From assembly GCF_001243895.1 (NCBI RefSeq), contig NZ_LN851186.1, forward strand, positions 878,249-942,248: 64,000 nucleotides of DNA. The letters run 5' to 3'. Both the position numbers and the translations under genes were made by a program. This stretch comes from Bacillus testis (GTDB lineage: Bacteria > Bacillota > Bacilli > Bacillales > DSM-1321). Position 1 is the stretch's first letter. Every line of letters begins with the position of its first letter. Under the pieces are notes generated by a model. It was not told where the DNA came from, made no database searches, and saw nothing but the letters and a program-made list of their open reading frames with translations. Shown one piece after another: positions 62,926-64,000 of this stretch.

Positions 62926-62970
62926 TAAAAAGCAAGGGAACTATGAATTAGTTTCACTTGCTTTTTTTTT
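62926..62970 (+). terminator. Terminator of pfeT
   Basis: AAAAAGCAAG pairs with CTTGCTTTTT around a 22-base loop that pairs partly, followed by a T run. Confidence 0.78.
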
Positions 62971-63143
62971 CATAAACATCTGCAGTATCTAACAATGTCA
63001 CGCCCAATTCCATAGCACGATGAATTGTTTTAATTGATTCCTCATCATACGTCTGACCCTAAATTCTGGTGGCATCTCCATCAAGCCTAGCCCTCTATAG
63101 AAGACACTTCCAAATCACTATGTCCAAGTTTTCTTACTTTCAT
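62970..63143 (-). pseudogene. N-terminal relic of an aldo/keto reductase gene
   Basis: On the minus strand ATG 63143 (after GGAGTGG) reads MKVRKLGHSDLEVSSIE, then a stop and shifts. It continues in other frames with [25 protein letters not shown], a typical AKR block with the catalytic aspartate region. The middle (glycine-rich cofactor part) is deleted and the rest of the gene is missing where the pfeT terminator begins. The gene is dead. Confidence 0.8.
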
Positions 63144-63445
63144 GTTATCCACTCCAATAATAGAAATTTAGTGCTTTTTCATCATAAGAGTTAGAGTTTT
63201 CTTGAGGTTAAGCAAAAAATTTAAACTTTGGTTAAAGTAGCTTTAAGAGATATATAGTAGATCATAAAATACATTAAGGAAGAGTTGTTATAATTAATAT
63301 AAATTTCTTATTATTGGCGTTTTTGGCGAATTGATTGTCGCTCTTTGCTAATTACAGAAAGACTATATATAAGTAAAATGAAATGACTATCCCGTTAACA
63401 AATACAAGCTGAAACGTAATGTGCTGATAGATAGAGAGGTGTAAT
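63144..63445. other. Intergenic region before the AraC-family gene
   Basis: A/T-rich; apart from the presumed promoter of the next gene I see nothing to annotate. Confidence 0.4.
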
Positions 63446-64000
63446 ATGACTACAAATACTCGTATTAGAATACCGGATGGACTTTGGACAGGACTGAAAC
63501 AACTTGGAGTTAATACACGAGATTTAGTTCGAAAAGCAAAATTGCCGCTTACTGTAATCACTGAATCAGTTGTCACTGTCGAACAATACTACGCATTATG
63601 GCAAGCATATTCGGATATCATCGGTGACATGGAAGCTGGAATTCTTAAACTTCCGATAGTATTTGAAACAGCGCAGTATCCCCCATCTGTACTGGCAGCT
63701 TACCATGCTCGTGATTATCGAGATGCTTTACAAAGAATGGTGCGCTATAAGGAAATGTGTCCCCCTGAAAAATTACGCATTGTGGAGGAAGGCAAAAGTT
63801 GTGTGATTGAACTTGAATGGTTGGACACGGAGCAAGCCGGACCGCCAATGCTAATTGGAACGACACTCGCGTTTTTACTGGAACTAGGACGACGAGGAAT
63901 CGGTAATCCTTTAAAAGCGAGATTAGTAGAATTTACACATTCATTTGGTCAAGTAGAGACACTTGAAGAATACTTTGGCTGTCCTATTCAGCTTAGTGCA
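63446..64000 (+). CDS. AraC-family transcriptional regulator, N-terminal part (runs off window)
   Basis: The frame is open from ATG 63446 (after GAGAGGTG) to the window end, 185 codons. The sequence begins MTTNTRIRIPDGLWTGLKQL and contains VNTRDLVRKAKLPLTVI, EQYYALWQAYSDIIGD and, later, EFTHSFGQVETLEEYFGCPI. This is the layout of the arabinose-binding-like N-terminal domain (PF12625) that precedes the AraC-type DNA-binding domain in this subfamily. The helix-turn-helix would lie outside the window. The effector is unknown. Confidence 0.82.
   Translation, partial: MTTNTRIRIPDGLWTGLKQLGVNTRDLVRKAKLPLTVITESVVTVEQYYALWQAYSDIIGDMEAGILKLPIVFETAQYPPSVLAAYHARDYRDALQRMVRYKEMCPPEKLRIVEEGKSCVIELEWLDTEQAGPPMLIGTTLAFLLELGRRGIGNPLKARLVEFTHSFGQVETLEEYFGCPIQLSA

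Overview
The window is chromosomal DNA from a low-GC, endospore-forming member of the Bacillaceae. The evidence is the sporulation gene set (prkA, yhbH, spoVR, a SleL-type spore cortex hydrolase), promoters resembling sigma-E sites, strong GGAGG ribosome sites, frequent TTG/GTG starts, and gene order shared with Bacillus subtilis (tRNA-Gly/queG/yhbB/trmL/prkA/yhbH; yhcU; yhdB; adeR/ald; ykaA/pit). No genus is claimed.

Layout. 0-3 kb: an IS3-family end, a nested palindrome, and a DUF979/Pcp/gamma-glutamylcyclotransferase operon whose first gene (DUF969) survives only as a 3' stub. 3.3-15 kb: ArsB-like transporter, tRNA-Gly, queG, amidase, trmL, a CBS protein, tandem intergenic repeats, a 28-residue membrane peptide, prkA, cell-wall enzymes and yhbH. 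15-25 kb: a PTS IIC-like transporter behind a leader with a short ORF and a terminator hairpin, gluconate genes gntP/gntK with a cre site, a D,D-carboxypeptidase, an LCP protein, cutC, and a DUF3311/SSS symporter pair. 25-34 kb: mpg, then a complete chbBCAFG-like operon (PTS IIB, IIC, IIA, GH4 6-phospho-glycosidase, YdjC/ChbG deacetylase) behind a near-perfect sigma-54 promoter. An array of AAACACT motifs at 20-21 bp spacing lies upstream of the promoter, and a LevR/CelR-type sigma-54 activator is encoded convergently at the far end. 34-46 kb: POT peptide transporter, ald and adeR, phosphate transporter, YeaQ-like protein, pseudouridine synthase, yhcU, a disulfide oxidoreductase pair, yhdB, sleL-like. 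46-55 kb: SDR, CPBP protease, KtrB/KtrA potassium uptake, a long RsgA, spoVR and a cold-shock gene. 55-64 kb is an accessory region: a truncated second spoVR, an IS3-type end, SDR/HxlR, YxjI-like, DUF4236, DUF1048/PadR, a PfeT-type P1B4 ATPase with a Fur/Per-like box, an aldo/keto reductase relic and a truncated AraC-family regulator.

How it works together. The most coherent unit is the 25.9-34.1 kb block. The PTS imports and phosphorylates a beta-linked disaccharide (chitobiose or cellobiose type), ChbG and ChbF process it, and a PRD/EIIA/EIIB-containing AAA+ activator senses PTS flux and drives sigma-54 RNA polymerase. A cre-like site upstream of the regulator would tie the system to CcpA. 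The sporulation genes prkA, yhbH and spoVR belong to one functional set but are dispersed here. All functional statements come from recognisable families and motifs; no searches were run.
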